DNA of 8,158 bases from Actinoplanes liguriensis (GCA_000715855.1 KL571308.1:77296-85453); one strand, 5' to 3'. Positions 1 through 6,088 are shown, numbered from the stretch's first letter. Made by a program: numbers and translations. The notes: generated from the letters alone by a model not told the origin.

Positions 1-433
1 CGGTGACGGCGAGCCGGGTCAGGTCGCCGGCGCGGCGTGGGAGGTCGTCGGGGTCGGTGGCCAGCAGCAGTGTGCCGTCGGCGAGGTCGAACACGAGCAG
101 CCGTTCGTCTTCGATGAGCACGACGGTGTTCTGGTGCAGGACGGCGTCCGGCCGGTATCGCGCTTCGCCGTCGAGGCGTAGCCGGTGGATCTGCCCGTCG
201 GCGCGGCTGATCCGGAAGACCTGGTCGTCGGTGACGGCCCAGGCCCAGGTGTCGTCGAGGTGGGCGGCGCGGATCGCGTCGCCGAGCTGGTGGGTGTGTC
301 GCAGGGCGGGGCTGAGGGGGTCGCCGGCCGTCCATCGGGGCAGCCACGCGTGCGGGTCCTCGTCGCGCAGCCGCTGCGCCGCGTCGGTGTGTCCTTGCCG
401 CAGCAGTGTGGTGATCTGTTCGTACCGGTCCAC
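1..433 (-). CDS. Conserved protein of unknown function (C-terminus beyond window)
   Basis: This minus-strand reading frame stays open from a GTG at 433 to the left edge, giving 144 residues with no stop, so the gene is partial. It begins VDRYEQITTLLRQGHTDAAQ and continues with a helical, charged N-terminus of about 60 residues. A beta-rich stretch follows, containing TWAWAVTDDQVFRISRADG, VVLIEDERLLVFDLADG and TLLLATDPDD. The alternation of short strands with DG turns looks like propeller or repeat-type blades, but I cannot name a family. The start is supported by GGGGGAGG eight bases upstream. The protein-like composition on this strand, against Arg/Ser-rich translations on the other, is the reason for choosing it. 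It is divergent from the small gene at 481, with only 47 bp between the starts. No function is assigned. Confidence 0.7.
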   Translation of the reverse strand, partial: MDRYEQITTLLRQGHTDAAQRLRDEDPHAWLPRWTAGDPLSPALRHTHQLGDAIRAAHLDDTWAWAVTDDQVFRISRADGQIHRLRLDGEARYRPDAVLHQNTVVLIEDERLLVFDLADGTLLLATDPDDLPRRAGDLTRLAVT

Positions 434-480
434 CGGTGGCGCCTCCCCCGCGAAAGCCGGGTGGACCTTATCGTGCGGTG
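434..480. promoter_or_regulatory. Short divergent promoter region
   Basis: This 47-bp gap separates two divergent starts. On the plus strand TATCGT (469-474) fits the actinobacterial TAnnnT -10 and lies six bases before the GTG at 481, so transcription could begin at the start codon (leaderless). On the minus strand TAAGGT overlaps the same site and would give a short leader carrying the GGGGGAGG ribosome site of the gene starting at 433. No clear -35 boxes are visible. This is pattern-based inference only. Confidence 0.3.
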
Positions 481-852
481 GTGAGCGACGGGGTGGCGGT
501 GGTGGCGTACCACTGCGGGACGGCGACGGTGTCGGAGAGCGTGGTCGACGGCGGCCTGGTCTGGGACCTCTTCCACGACTGTGCGGAGGTGACCGCGCAG
601 GAGTGTGGCCGCGGTGAGCTGCCGCCGTCGTTGCGCGCGGCGATGCTGCAGCAGTGCGGCACGTTCGGTGTGCGGTTCCCGGCCGCGGATCGGCTGGCGG
701 TGATGCGGGTGCTGCGGGGGCGGGGGCTGGCGCTGGGTGGGCTTCACGACGTACTGGCAAATGGGGTGACCGGAACCGCGGCGGAGATGGAGGTGCTGCG
801 GGGTCAGCTCGCGGCGGCCGGCGTCGAGGTCGTGGTCGTGGCCGTCGGATGA
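481..852 (+). CDS. Small protein of unknown function
   Basis: This encodes 123 residues if GTG 481 is the start; the adjacent GTG at 478 adds one residue. An extension to 436 is possible but would overlap the ribosome site of the divergent gene and adds unconvincing Pro/Arg-rich residues. The product begins VSDGVAVVAYHCGTATVSES, contains a Trp/His/Cys segment (LVWDLFHDCAEVTAQECG), then an amphipathic helical half, and ends in a hydrophobic strand (GVEVVVVAVG). There is no signal peptide or membrane helix. The Cys/His residues are too scattered to claim a metal site. I do not recognise the family. Its TGA (850-852) directly abuts the stop of the convergent methyltransferase gene, leaving no room for a terminator between them. 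Confidence 0.6.
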   Translation: MSDGVAVVAYHCGTATVSESVVDGGLVWDLFHDCAEVTAQECGRGELPPSLRAAMLQQCGTFGVRFPAADRLAVMRVLRGRGLALGGLHDVLANGVTGTAAEMEVLRGQLAAAGVEVVVVAVG

Positions 853-1674
853 TCAGGTCGTGGACCGTCGCACCCGGCCGACGCCGCCGTAGATCGCCAC
901 GTCGTGCGGGGTCGGCAGGTGCGTGCCGGGTGCGGGGCGCCACTCGGAGACCGGGACGATGCCGGGTTCGATCAGCTCCAGGTCGCCGAAGAAGGAGCGG
1001 ATCTCGTCGTGTGAGCGCGGGAACACGTCGGCGAGTCCTTTGCCGATGACGTCGCGGGCGTACGCCTTCTCCTGCTCGGACGCGAAGTCCATCGTCCCGT
1101 GCGACAGGGTGAGGTAGCTGCCGGGGGCGAGGGCGGCGAGCAGTTCGGCGACGGTGTCGCGGGCCTGCTCGGTCGAGGCGACGAAGTGCAGGACGGCGAC
1201 CACGGTCAGCCCGACCGGCCGGCTCAGGTCGAGGGTGTCGCGCAGCTGCGGGTGGCCGAGGATCGCGCCGGGGTTGCGCAGGTCCTGCTCGATGTAGCAG
1301 GTGCGGCCGGCGTCGGTGCCGGAGAGCAGGGCGCGGGCGTGGGTCATCACCATCGGGTCGTTGTCGACGTAGACGACGCGGGCGCCGGGGTTGGCGCGCT
1401 GGGCGACCTGGTGGGTGTTGTCGGCGGTGGGCAGGCCGGTGCCGATGTCGAGGAACTGGTCGATGCCGGCGTCGGCGGCCAGGTGGTGGATGGCGCGTTG
1501 CAGGAAGGCGCGGTTCTCCCGGGCGGTGAGCCGGATCGTCGGGTGGGCCTTCTCGATGAGGTCGCCGGATTCGCGGTCGGCGGCGAAGTGGTCCTTTCCG
1601 CCCAGCCAGTAGTTGTAGCGGCGGGCCGGGTGGACGGTGCTGGTGTCCAGGCCGGCGGGTGCGTCCTCGCCCAC
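853..1674 (-). CDS. SAM-dependent methyltransferase, DUF574 / Methyltransf_19 family
   Basis: This 273-aa protein carries the hallmarks of the actinobacterial DUF574 (Methyltransf_19, PF04672) family. They are an N-terminal ARRYNYWLGGKDHFAADRE block (about residues 17-35), an ARENRAFLQRA helix (51-61), motif I FLDIGTGLPT (74-83, with D76, G78 and G80 expected to bind S-adenosylmethionine), the acidic end of strand 2 in VVYVDNDPMV, then SRPVGLTVVAVLHFV and LTLSHGTMDF. Length is typical, so it looks intact. The GTG start at 1674 has GGGAG six bases upstream. Family members are abundant in actinomycetes; the methyl acceptor is generally unknown, and nothing here identifies it. The gene stands alone: convergent with 481-852 and divergent from 1769-2329. 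Family assignment is firm; function beyond SAM-dependent methyl transfer is not. Confidence 0.9.
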   Translation of the reverse strand: MGEDAPAGLDTSTVHPARRYNYWLGGKDHFAADRESGDLIEKAHPTIRLTARENRAFLQRAIHHLAADAGIDQFLDIGTGLPTADNTHQVAQRANPGARVVYVDNDPMVMTHARALLSGTDAGRTCYIEQDLRNPGAILGHPQLRDTLDLSRPVGLTVVAVLHFVASTEQARDTVAELLAALAPGSYLTLSHGTMDFASEQEKAYARDVIGKGLADVFPRSHDEIRSFFGDLELIEPGIVPVSEWRPAPGTHLPTPHDVAIYGGVGRVRRSTT

Positions 1675-1768
1675 GGTGTGCTCCCGGTATCGATGTCGGC
1701 GAAACTGTCCGTGACGAAGCTATCGCAAAAAGCCACCAGAGGTCCTTTGTGGATGCTATGAATGTGCG
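1675..1768. promoter_or_regulatory. Divergent intergenic region with possible leaderless promoter
   Basis: This 94-bp spacer between divergent genes is visibly more AT-rich than its surroundings (CAAAAAG, CTATGAATG). On the plus strand TATGAA (1757-1762) lies exactly six bases before the GTG at 1769, the geometry expected of a leaderless transcript, and no Shine-Dalgarno is visible before that GTG. On the minus strand TAGCTT (within GATAGCTTCG) is a possible -10 for the methyltransferase gene. No convincing -35 elements were seen. Confidence 0.3.
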
Positions 1769-2329
1769 GTGCAAAAACGGGTCACGGACGCCTGCGCGCG
1801 AGCGCTGGCCTGCTGCGGGTTCACGCGGCGCCGGCACGGGATCCTGTTGCAGCCGGAGTTCGGCTGGCTGGACCTGCGCCTGACCGAGCGCGAGAGCGTG
1901 GTGGTCGCGGATCCGGTGGTCGGGGTGCGCCACGAGCCGGTGGAGAAGATCCTGGTCACGACGGCCGGCTGGGACGAGCCGGTGGCGTGTGTGACGTTGC
2001 CGCTGGGCCGGCGCTGGCGGTTCCCGGCCGGCGCCGAGCTGGGTCCGATCGCGCAGGAGCTGGCCGAGACGGTCGTGGTGCAGGGGCAGCCGTTCATCGA
2101 CCGGTGGGCGCGCTGGCCCGCGCTCGTCCGCGAGATCGATGCTCTTGCCCCTGATGCGACCCGGCAGTTCCTGGTGCCGGCGGTCGCGCTCGCCGACGGC
2201 GACCGGTCGCGGGCGCAGGCCGTGGTGCGCGGGGAGGTGGCACGGTTGGAGGGGCGGCAGGACGGGTACGCGATCGGTTACCGCAACTTCGCGCGCCGGC
2301 TGAACCGCCTGGCCGAGGGGGGTGTGTGA
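1769..2329 (+). CDS. Conserved protein of unknown function, coupled to HD-domain gene
   Basis: This 186-aa soluble protein starts with VQKRVTDACARALACCGFTR. It has an N-terminal helix, then GILLQPEFGWLDLRLTERES and a strand-rich middle (VVVADPVVGVRHEP, ILVTTAGWDEPVACVTLPLG). The C-terminal half is helical, with conserved-looking QPFIDRWARWPALVREID and YAIGYRNFARRLNRLAEG segments. The opening is faintly reminiscent of DUF4304-type proteins, but that is only an impression. GTG 1769 is the only reasonable start in this frame and lacks an obvious ribosome site, so leaderless translation is plausible. Its TGA shares one base with the ATG of the HD-domain gene (TGATG at 2327-2331), so the two are almost certainly co-translated and may act together. 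There is no signal peptide or membrane segment. Confidence 0.7.
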   Translation: MQKRVTDACARALACCGFTRRRHGILLQPEFGWLDLRLTERESVVVADPVVGVRHEPVEKILVTTAGWDEPVACVTLPLGRRWRFPAGAELGPIAQELAETVVVQGQPFIDRWARWPALVREIDALAPDATRQFLVPAVALADGDRSRAQAVVRGEVARLEGRQDGYAIGYRNFARRLNRLAEGGV

Positions 2330-3027
2330 TGGCGCCGGGACTGCTGGCACGGGCGATCGGCGGACCGTCCGTACCGGACATGCGGTTGTTGCCGCCGCAG
2401 GCGGTCGATCTGCTGGTGAGGTTGCAGGCGCCGCCACGGCTGGGTGCGCACCTGCGGGCGGTCCACGATGTGGCGTGGCGGTTGACCGGGTGGCTGGCCG
2501 GCGCCTATCCGAAGCTGGAGTTCGACCGGCCGGCGGTGCTGTTCGGGGCGGCGACCCACGACATCGGCAAGGTCGTGCATCCGGAGGAGTTGTCCGGGCC
2601 GGGGTCGCGGCACGAGAGCGCGGGGCGGCGGCTGCTGCTGGACGCGGGGGTGGATCCGGCACTGGCCCGGTTCGCCGGCAGTCACGGCACGTGGGACTCC
2701 CCCGCCGCCGAGGTCGAGGATCTGCTGGTCAGTGTCGCGGACAACCACCGGCGATCGCGACCAGGCCTGAAGCTGTGGCCGCAACCGGAACCGCCGGGAT
2801 CGGGGCGGCCAGGGCCGCGGCGAGGAGCGGGGCGAGGAGCGGGGCCAGGAGCGGGGCCAGGGGTGTCTGCGGGCGGGGTGGACGCCGTGGGGATGCTGAG
2901 CAGCCGGTCTGAGGTGGAGTGGTGGGCTCCGCGGTCAGACCGGCTGGGCAGCAGAATGCGAGTGGTGATTCACTTGCCGAAGCCGGCGGTCAAGCCGCTG
3001 AGCATCTGGCGACGGCCCACGACGTAG
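2329..3027 (+). CDS. HD-domain metal-dependent phosphohydrolase with aberrant C-terminus
   Basis: The first ~140 residues (2329 to about 2745) form a recognisable HD domain: H46 (RAVHDVAW), the H77-D78 pair (GAATHDIGKVVHPEEL), H95 (SRHESAG), H119 (GSHGTWD) and D138 (VSVADN). These are the expected metal ligands of HD phosphohydrolases acting on nucleotides or phosphate esters; the substrate is unknown. After VADN, relatives normally continue with a helical segment starting around WKGKR. Here the sequence changes to Pro/Arg/Gly-rich residues and an RGAG/PGAG repeat, with no conserved continuation in the other frames. The frame then crosses a terminator-like hairpin and overlaps the last 58 bp of the permease gene on the opposite strand. 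The real protein may be truncated, frameshifted or misassembled near 2745. GAGGGGGG precedes the ATG; GTG 2326 is an alternative start. Confidence 0.65.
   Translation: MAPGLLARAIGGPSVPDMRLLPPQAVDLLVRLQAPPRLGAHLRAVHDVAWRLTGWLAGAYPKLEFDRPAVLFGAATHDIGKVVHPEELSGPGSRHESAGRRLLLDAGVDPALARFAGSHGTWDSPAAEVEDLLVSVADNHRRSRPGLKLWPQPEPPGSGRPGPRRGAGRGAGPGAGPGVSAGGVDAVGMLSSRSEVEWWAPRSDRLGSRMRVVIHLPKPAVKPLSIWRRPTT
2821..2856 (+). repeat. 12-bp tandem repeat, three copies
   Basis: Three consecutive 12-mers, CGAGGAGCGGGG, CGAGGAGCGGGG and CCAGGAGCGGGG, are followed by a partial fourth copy (CCAGGGG). In the HD-gene frame they encode the Gly/Ala/Arg/Pro-rich tail. The repeat lies inside the stretch (about 2746-2893) that lacks recognisable coding character on either strand. 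Confidence 0.8.
2894..2953. terminator. Bidirectional terminator-like stem-loop
   Basis: CAGCCGGTCTGA (2901-2912) and TCAGACCGGCTG (2935-2946) form a perfect 12-bp inverted repeat. It extends past two mismatches by another TGCTG/CAGCA pairing (2894-2898 with 2949-2953). The 22-nt loop can form an inner GGAG/CTCC stem. It lies 16 bp beyond the stop of the MalG-type permease gene and could end that operon on the minus strand and the HD-gene transcript on the plus strand. There is no T-tract, which is common for actinobacterial terminators. Confidence 0.65.
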
Positions 3028-3869
3028 AGGACCAGGATCGGCAGGGTCGTCAGCATCACCGACGCGAGCACGGCCGGAATGTTGATGTTGTACTGGCCCT
3101 GGAACGCGGTGAGCGCCAGCGGCAGCACGCGCCGTTCCGGGCTCTGGGTCAGGATCAGGGGGAGCAGGAAGCCGTTCCACACCTGCAGGCCCTGGTAGAT
3201 CGTGACCGTGACCAGCGCCGGGCGGGTCAGCGGCAGGGCCAGGCGCCACAGCGTGCCCCACTCGGTGGCCCCGTCCATCCGCATCGATTCGAAGAGCTCC
3301 TTCGGGATGTCGCGGATGAAGTTCGAGAGCACGAGCACCGACAGCGGGATCGCGAACGCGATCGACGGCAGGATGATCGCGCCCAGCGAGTCGTACATCT
3401 GGAGCTTGATGATGAGCAGGTAGACCGGGATGATCACCGCCTGCAGCGGGATCGCCAACCCCATCAGGAAAACCGCATTGACGGTACGGATGAACCGGCT
3501 CACCGCGCTGCCACGCACAATGGCGTACGCCGCCATGAACGACACCACGACCGCCGGCACCACAGCGCCCAGGGTGACGATGACGCTGTTGAAGAAGTAC
3601 CGGACGAAGTGGTTCTCCAGCACGAACCGGTAGTTCTCCAGCGTCGGCGAGGACGGCGGGACGAGCGGGTTCGTGGAGAAGTAGTCGGTCTGCAGCTTGA
3701 AGCTGGTGATCACGATCCAGTAGATCGGGACGAGCACGATCACGAGCCACAGCCAGCCGGCGAGCCCGCCGAGCCAGTTGTACTGCATCCACCTGGGACG
3801 CCGGCCGTTCGATGACGGCGCCGCGTGGGCCGCTTTCCCGGCCTCCCGGCTGTCGAGCACGATCGTCAT
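2970..3869 (-). CDS. Carbohydrate ABC transporter permease, MalG type
   Basis: This 299-aa inner-membrane subunit of a CUT1-type sugar importer has a cytoplasmic N-terminal tail of about 30 residues. A first membrane helix (WLWLVIVLVPIYWIVITSF) precedes an extracytoplasmic segment with the family-typical TLENYRFVL. Further membrane helices follow. The EAA loop is at about residues 191-217 (ELFESMRMDGATEWGTLWRLALPLTRP), with the conserved MDGAT and LP elements that dock onto the ATPase. The C-terminus GLTAGFGK is typical of MalG/LacG-like proteins, and length is normal. The ATG at 3869 begins one base after the stop of the upstream permease, with GGAAGGA eight bases before it. It is the last gene of the operon. 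The bxlG-like role is inferred from gene order, the adjacent GH3 enzyme and operator motifs; substrate is not shown by this sequence alone. Confidence 0.92.
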   Translation of the reverse strand: MTIVLDSREAGKAAHAAPSSNGRRPRWMQYNWLGGLAGWLWLVIVLVPIYWIVITSFKLQTDYFSTNPLVPPSSPTLENYRFVLENHFVRYFFNSVIVTLGAVVPAVVVSFMAAYAIVRGSAVSRFIRTVNAVFLMGLAIPLQAVIIPVYLLIIKLQMYDSLGAIILPSIAFAIPLSVLVLSNFIRDIPKELFESMRMDGATEWGTLWRLALPLTRPALVTVTIYQGLQVWNGFLLPLILTQSPERRVLPLALTAFQGQYNINIPAVLASVMLTTLPILVLYVVGRRQMLSGLTAGFGK

Positions 3870-3870
3870 C

Positions 3871-4698
3871 TCAGATTCCTTCCAACTGGCTCTCGGCCGC
3901 GTCGCGGCCGCCGAGCCGGCGCACGAGCAGGGCCAGGCCTAGGCCGAGCAGCACCAGGATCACCGCGATGGCGCTGGCCGGGCCCATCAGGCCGGACCGG
4001 AAACCACGCACGTACATGTCGACCGCGAGCGCCCGGGTGGCGTCGGCGGGACCGCCGGCGGTGAGCACCCAGATCAGGTCGAAGAAGGTCAGCGAGCCGA
4101 CCACCATCAGCGTCGACGATGTGATGATCGTGTACTTGAGCTGCGGCAGCGTGATGCTGAAGAACTTGCGCACGCGGCCCGCGCCGTCGATCTCGGCGGC
4201 CTCGTACATCGCCGTCGGGATCTGTCGGACGCCGCCCTGGTAGATCAGCGAGTGGAACGGGATCCACTGCCAGGACACCACGAAGATGATCACGCCGATG
4301 GCCAGCTTGCCCTCGCCCAACCAGTCCTGCTGGAGGAAACCCCAGCCGAGGCTGGCGCCGAGCCCGAAGTTCGGGTCGAGCAGCATCTTGTAGGTGATCG
4401 CGATGGCCGCTTGGCTGAGCAGCAGCGGGATGAAGAAGAGCACCGCGAGCACGGCACGGTAGCGCTGGTGCCCGGCGATGAAGACACCGATCAGGATCGA
4501 GAGCGGGGTCTGCGCCAGCCAGGACAACGCCATGATCAGGAAGGTGATCCAGAGCGCGTGCGGCAGGCCGGGATCGGTCAGGACGGACTTCCAGCTGTCC
4601 AGCCCGCTGAACGGGACGTTCTGGGTCAGGCCCGTCCACGACGAGAAGCTGAGCACCAGAACACCGATGAGCGGAACGATCCCGAAGATCGTGAACGC
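3871..4698 (-). CDS. Carbohydrate ABC transporter permease, MalF type; 5' end interrupted by sequencing adapter
   Basis: The genuine part encodes 275 residues, from AFTIFGIVPLIGVLVLSFSSW (second half of membrane helix 1) to QLEGI. It has several further helices and a clear EAA loop at about residues 165-188 of this fragment (YEAAEIDGAGRVRKFFSITLP), the ATPase-docking motif of MalF/LacF-like permeases. It pairs with the MalG-type subunit 1 bp downstream. The start is missing: just upstream is a 19-bp synthetic transposon mosaic end, and a TTG at 4722 that keeps the frame open translates that adapter (SVSYTHL) and is not biological. Cutting out exactly 19 bp would join the frame to an ATG at 4729 overlapping the binding-protein stop (MTIVAFTIFG). 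That ATG lacks a ribosome site and gives an unusually short first helix, so genomic bases are probably missing. Confidence 0.88.
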   Translation of the reverse strand, partial: AFTIFGIVPLIGVLVLSFSSWTGLTQNVPFSGLDSWKSVLTDPGLPHALWITFLIMALSWLAQTPLSILIGVFIAGHQRYRAVLAVLFFIPLLLSQAAIAITYKMLLDPNFGLGASLGWGFLQQDWLGEGKLAIGVIIFVVSWQWIPFHSLIYQGGVRQIPTAMYEAAEIDGAGRVRKFFSITLPQLKYTIITSSTLMVVGSLTFFDLIWVLTAGGPADATRALAVDMYVRGFRSGLMGPASAIAVILVLLGLGLALLVRRLGGRDAAESQLEGI

Positions 4699-4699
4699 G

Positions 4700-4718
4700 A
4701 GATGTGTATAAGAGACAG
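4700..4718 (+). other. Synthetic Nextera/Tn5 mosaic-end adapter sequence (artefact)
   Basis: The 19 bases AGATGTGTATAAGAGACAG are identical to the engineered mosaic end used in transposase-based library preparation. It differs from natural Tn5 outside and inside ends. The orientation is that of an adapter preceding an insert starting at 4719. The nine bases on either side (GTGAACGCG and ACAATCGTC) are not duplicates, so this is not a target-site-duplicating transposon insertion. It replaces or interrupts the 5' end of the MalF-type permease gene. Confidence 0.97.
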
Positions 4719-4725
4719 ACAATCG

Positions 4726-6063
4726 TCATTTGCCGATGGTCGCATTCATGTTGGTGGCGAACTGCTGGGGGCTGATCTGCAGCTGGAACAGCTTCGAGAT
4801 GTTCTGCAGCAGCGTCTCGGCGGAGGACGGGCTCAGCGCCTGGTCCCAGGACTGGCCGAAGTTCTTCGCCTTGCTCGACACGTCGTAGATGAAGTTGAGG
4901 AAGTCCTTGTCCGGGGAGGACGCCAGCTTGGCGTTCGAGCCCTGGACGATCGGGACGCCGCCCGAGTCGATCCAGCCCTGCTGCTCGGTGTCGTCGAGCA
5001 TGCTGGCGAAGAACTTCTTCGCGGTCTCCTTCTGCTTGTCGGTCGCCTTGGAGGAGATCGACAGGAACTGACCGGCGTTGCCGTAGACGTTGGTCGGGTC
5101 GCCCTTACCGCCGTCCACCGCCGGGAAGCTGGCGAAGCCGAGCTTGCCGTCCTTGATGAAGTTGCCGCCGTCGGACTTGATGATGCCGTACGACCAGGAG
5201 CCGTGCAGCTCCATGGCGGCCTTGCCGCGGTAGAGCAGTGCCTGGTCGGCGTTCGAGTCGGCGGTGACCGACGAGAAGCCCTTGACGAAGCCCTTGGCGT
5301 TGATGAGCTCCTGGATCTTGCCCAGCGCGTCGAGCGCGGCCGGGTTGCTCCAGGCGTCCTTCTGGCCGTCGTAGGCGTTGTTGAAGACCTCCGGGCCGCC
5401 GATGCGGTCGAAGAGCATCTCCAGCCACATCATGTTGGTCCAGCGCGACTGACCGGCCAGCGAGAACGGCGCGATGCCCTTGTCGTTGAACTTGGGCAGG
5501 ATGCTCATCAGCTCGGACCAGGTCTGCGGCGGGGCGGCGACGCCGGCCTTCTCGAAGGCCTCCTTGTTGTACAGCACGATGATCGGCTGCACGGTCTCGG
5601 CGGGCATCGCGTAGATCTTGCCGTCCACGGTGGCCGGGCCGAAGGACGCCGGGAACAGCTTGTTCTTGACCGCGGCGTTCTGGGCGAACCAGTCGGTCAG
5701 GTCGTCGACCTGGCCGGCGTCGACGTAGCTCTTGAGGCCGCCGCCGCCCCAGCCCCAGATGATGCTCGGGGCCTGGCCCGCACCGATGGCGGTCTTCAGC
5801 TTGTCCTTGTACGTGTCGTTCTGGAACGTGGTGACCTTGATCTGGTTACCGGAGTTCGCCTTGTTGAACCGGTCGACCGCACCCTGCCGGATCGGCTCGC
5901 CGGGCGGACCGCTGAGGAACCAGTAGGTGGCGGCGTCCCCACCACCGGAGCCGCCCCCGGTGGTGGTGTCCGCCGGGCCGGAGTTGCCGCACGCTGTCTC
6001 TTCGGCGAGACCGGTAGCCGCGGCAGCACCCGCGGTGAGACTCAGAAAATTCCTGCGCTTCAC
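4726..6063 (-). CDS. Tat-exported lipoprotein, carbohydrate ABC transporter substrate-binding protein
   Basis: The preferred GTG start at 6063 gives 445 aa, with GGAG seven bases upstream; a longer frame to 6135 runs through promoter-like DNA. The N-terminus VKRRNFLSLTAGAAAATG has a twin-arginine motif (RRNFLSL), predicting Tat export and lipid anchoring. The expected lipobox reads L-A-E-E-T-A-C because of nine bases (5994-6002) matching the mosaic-end terminus; without them it is L-A-A-C-G-N-S and the protein is 442 aa. A Gly/Ser/Thr linker precedes the mature domain. That domain has family-1 solute-binding features: TYWFLSGPPGEPIRQGAVDR, a long helical hinge region, LYNKEAFEKAGV and the closing WSYGII region. 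It delivers sugar to the two permeases encoded downstream. A xylobiose-type (BxlE-like) ligand is inferred from context; other oligosaccharides are possible. Confidence 0.92.
   Translation of the reverse strand: MKRRNFLSLTAGAAAATGLAEETACGNSGPADTTTGGGSGGGDAATYWFLSGPPGEPIRQGAVDRFNKANSGNQIKVTTFQNDTYKDKLKTAIGAGQAPSIIWGWGGGGLKSYVDAGQVDDLTDWFAQNAAVKNKLFPASFGPATVDGKIYAMPAETVQPIIVLYNKEAFEKAGVAAPPQTWSELMSILPKFNDKGIAPFSLAGQSRWTNMMWLEMLFDRIGGPEVFNNAYDGQKDAWSNPAALDALGKIQELINAKGFVKGFSSVTADSNADQALLYRGKAAMELHGSWSYGIIKSDGGNFIKDGKLGFASFPAVDGGKGDPTNVYGNAGQFLSISSKATDKQKETAKKFFASMLDDTEQQGWIDSGGVPIVQGSNAKLASSPDKDFLNFIYDVSSKAKNFGQSWDQALSPSSAETLLQNISKLFQLQISPQQFATNMNATIGK
5994..6002 (-). other. Partial mosaic-end remnant inside the lipobox (probable artefact)
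   Basis: CTGTCTCTT on the plus strand (AAGAGACAG on the coding strand) equals the last nine bases of the mosaic end. It is in frame and so hidden from frameshift checks. It turns the lipobox into LAEETAC; its removal leaves CTC GCC GCG TGC, L-A-A-C. It faces the complete copy at 4700-4718 across 1,275 bp. A chance 9-mer match is possible in 8 kb, but not easily at this exact place with this exact consequence. Confidence 0.8.
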
Positions 6064-6088
6064 GCTTTTTCTCCGTACTCGAAGCAAA

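Noticed and set aside
19..747. 242-codon minus-strand frame spanning 19-747
   Set aside because: It is extremely Pro/Arg/Thr-rich without protein-like periodicity. A different minus frame (1-433) and a plus frame (481-852) carry the credible proteins.
2760..2890. Minus-strand Leu/Ala/Pro-rich stretch (APLLAPLLA) resembling a signal peptide
   Set aside because: It is produced by the 12-bp repeat; there is no start codon with a ribosome site, and it runs antisense into the HD gene.
4700..4718. Genuine Tn5-family transposon end or IS insertion
   Set aside because: Only the synthetic mosaic end is present; there is no transposase, no second full end, no flanking 9-bp duplication, and it differs from native Tn5 ends.
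4699..4722. TTG start at 4722 for the MalF-type permease
   Set aside because: The first seven codons after TTG are adapter sequence, so the start is fictional even though the frame is open.
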